Shown here piece by piece: positions 63,965 to 64,000 of a stretch of 64,000 bases of DNA; position 1 is the first letter of the stretch; the number at the start of each line of letters is the position of its first letter. Below the pieces are notes generated by a model. It searched no databases. It saw only the letters and a list, made by a program, of their open reading frames with translations, and was not told where the DNA came from. The position numbers and the translations under genes were made by a program. Origin of the DNA: Meinhardsimonia xiamenensis (GTDB lineage: Bacteria; Pseudomonadota; Alphaproteobacteria; Rhodobacterales; Rhodobacteraceae); assembly GCF_900102905.1 (NCBI RefSeq), contig NZ_FNFV01000003.1, forward strand, positions 1-64,000, in the 5' to 3' direction.

Positions 63965-64000
63965 CCGGGACGTCGCGTCGCCGGCGGGGCAGCTCCCGAA

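Overview
The window is GC-rich, densely packed bacterial chromosome, most likely from an alphaproteobacterium of the Rhodobacteraceae/Paracoccaceae group. Supporting signs are an Irr-type Fur regulator divergent from fabA-fabB-fabI, an NDUFS4-like complex I accessory subunit, UPF0262 and DUF2948 proteins in a murA-hisD-infA-maf operon, and urate oxidation by a PuuD-type membrane hydroxylase. Assignments rest on reading motifs and gene order; no database search was possible.

Left edge (1-1.5 kb): the border of an integrated element at tRNA-Phe. It holds the start of an IS3-type transposase orfA and a P4-type tyrosine integrase that is broken by a one-base insertion and an in-frame TAG. The rest of the element lies to the left of the window.

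1.6-9.4 kb: one long minus-strand housekeeping operon, murA-DUF2948-hisD-UPF0262-phosphatase-GNAT-nitrilase-infA-maf-RNase E/G. 9.4-17 kb: tRNA-Thr, a Tat-exported metallo-beta-lactamase-fold hydrolase, a zincin-type peptidase, an IlvD/Edd dehydratase, uvrB, an NDUFS4-like subunit, tRNA-Arg and rpe.

17-32 kb is the most distinctive accessory region. A FadR-type regulator diverges from an acid-sugar dehydratase (enolase superfamily) and a zinc alcohol dehydrogenase. Next comes a two-sided tricarboxylate divergon. The minus arm is tctC, a fused tctA-tctB permease, a PrpF-family isomerase, a ThDP-dependent decarboxylase-like enzyme and a D-2-hydroxyacid dehydrogenase. The plus arm is a TctD/TctE two-component pair, a GntR regulator with a striking 30-bp palindrome before its start, then tcuA and tcuB. 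Together they look like uptake, sensing and catabolism of a tricarballylate- or aconitate-like acid, with extra enzymes that the classical tricarballylate pathway does not need.

32-40 kb: a urate-to-ureidoglycolate cluster with puuD, a LysR regulator, a LigB-type dioxygenase, uraH, a puuE-uraD fusion, allA, a urate/xanthine permease and allE. 40-64 kb is mainly housekeeping: phosphatase, acylphosphatase, tadA, gatCA, RNase P RNA, L33, a BI-1 family protein, hisN, guaD, mgtE, 5-FTHF cyclo-ligase, YmdB-like phosphoesterase, transporters, fabI-fabB-fabA, irr and miaB. Scattered among them are poorly known small exported proteins. No CRISPR array, prophage structural module or obvious defence system is visible.
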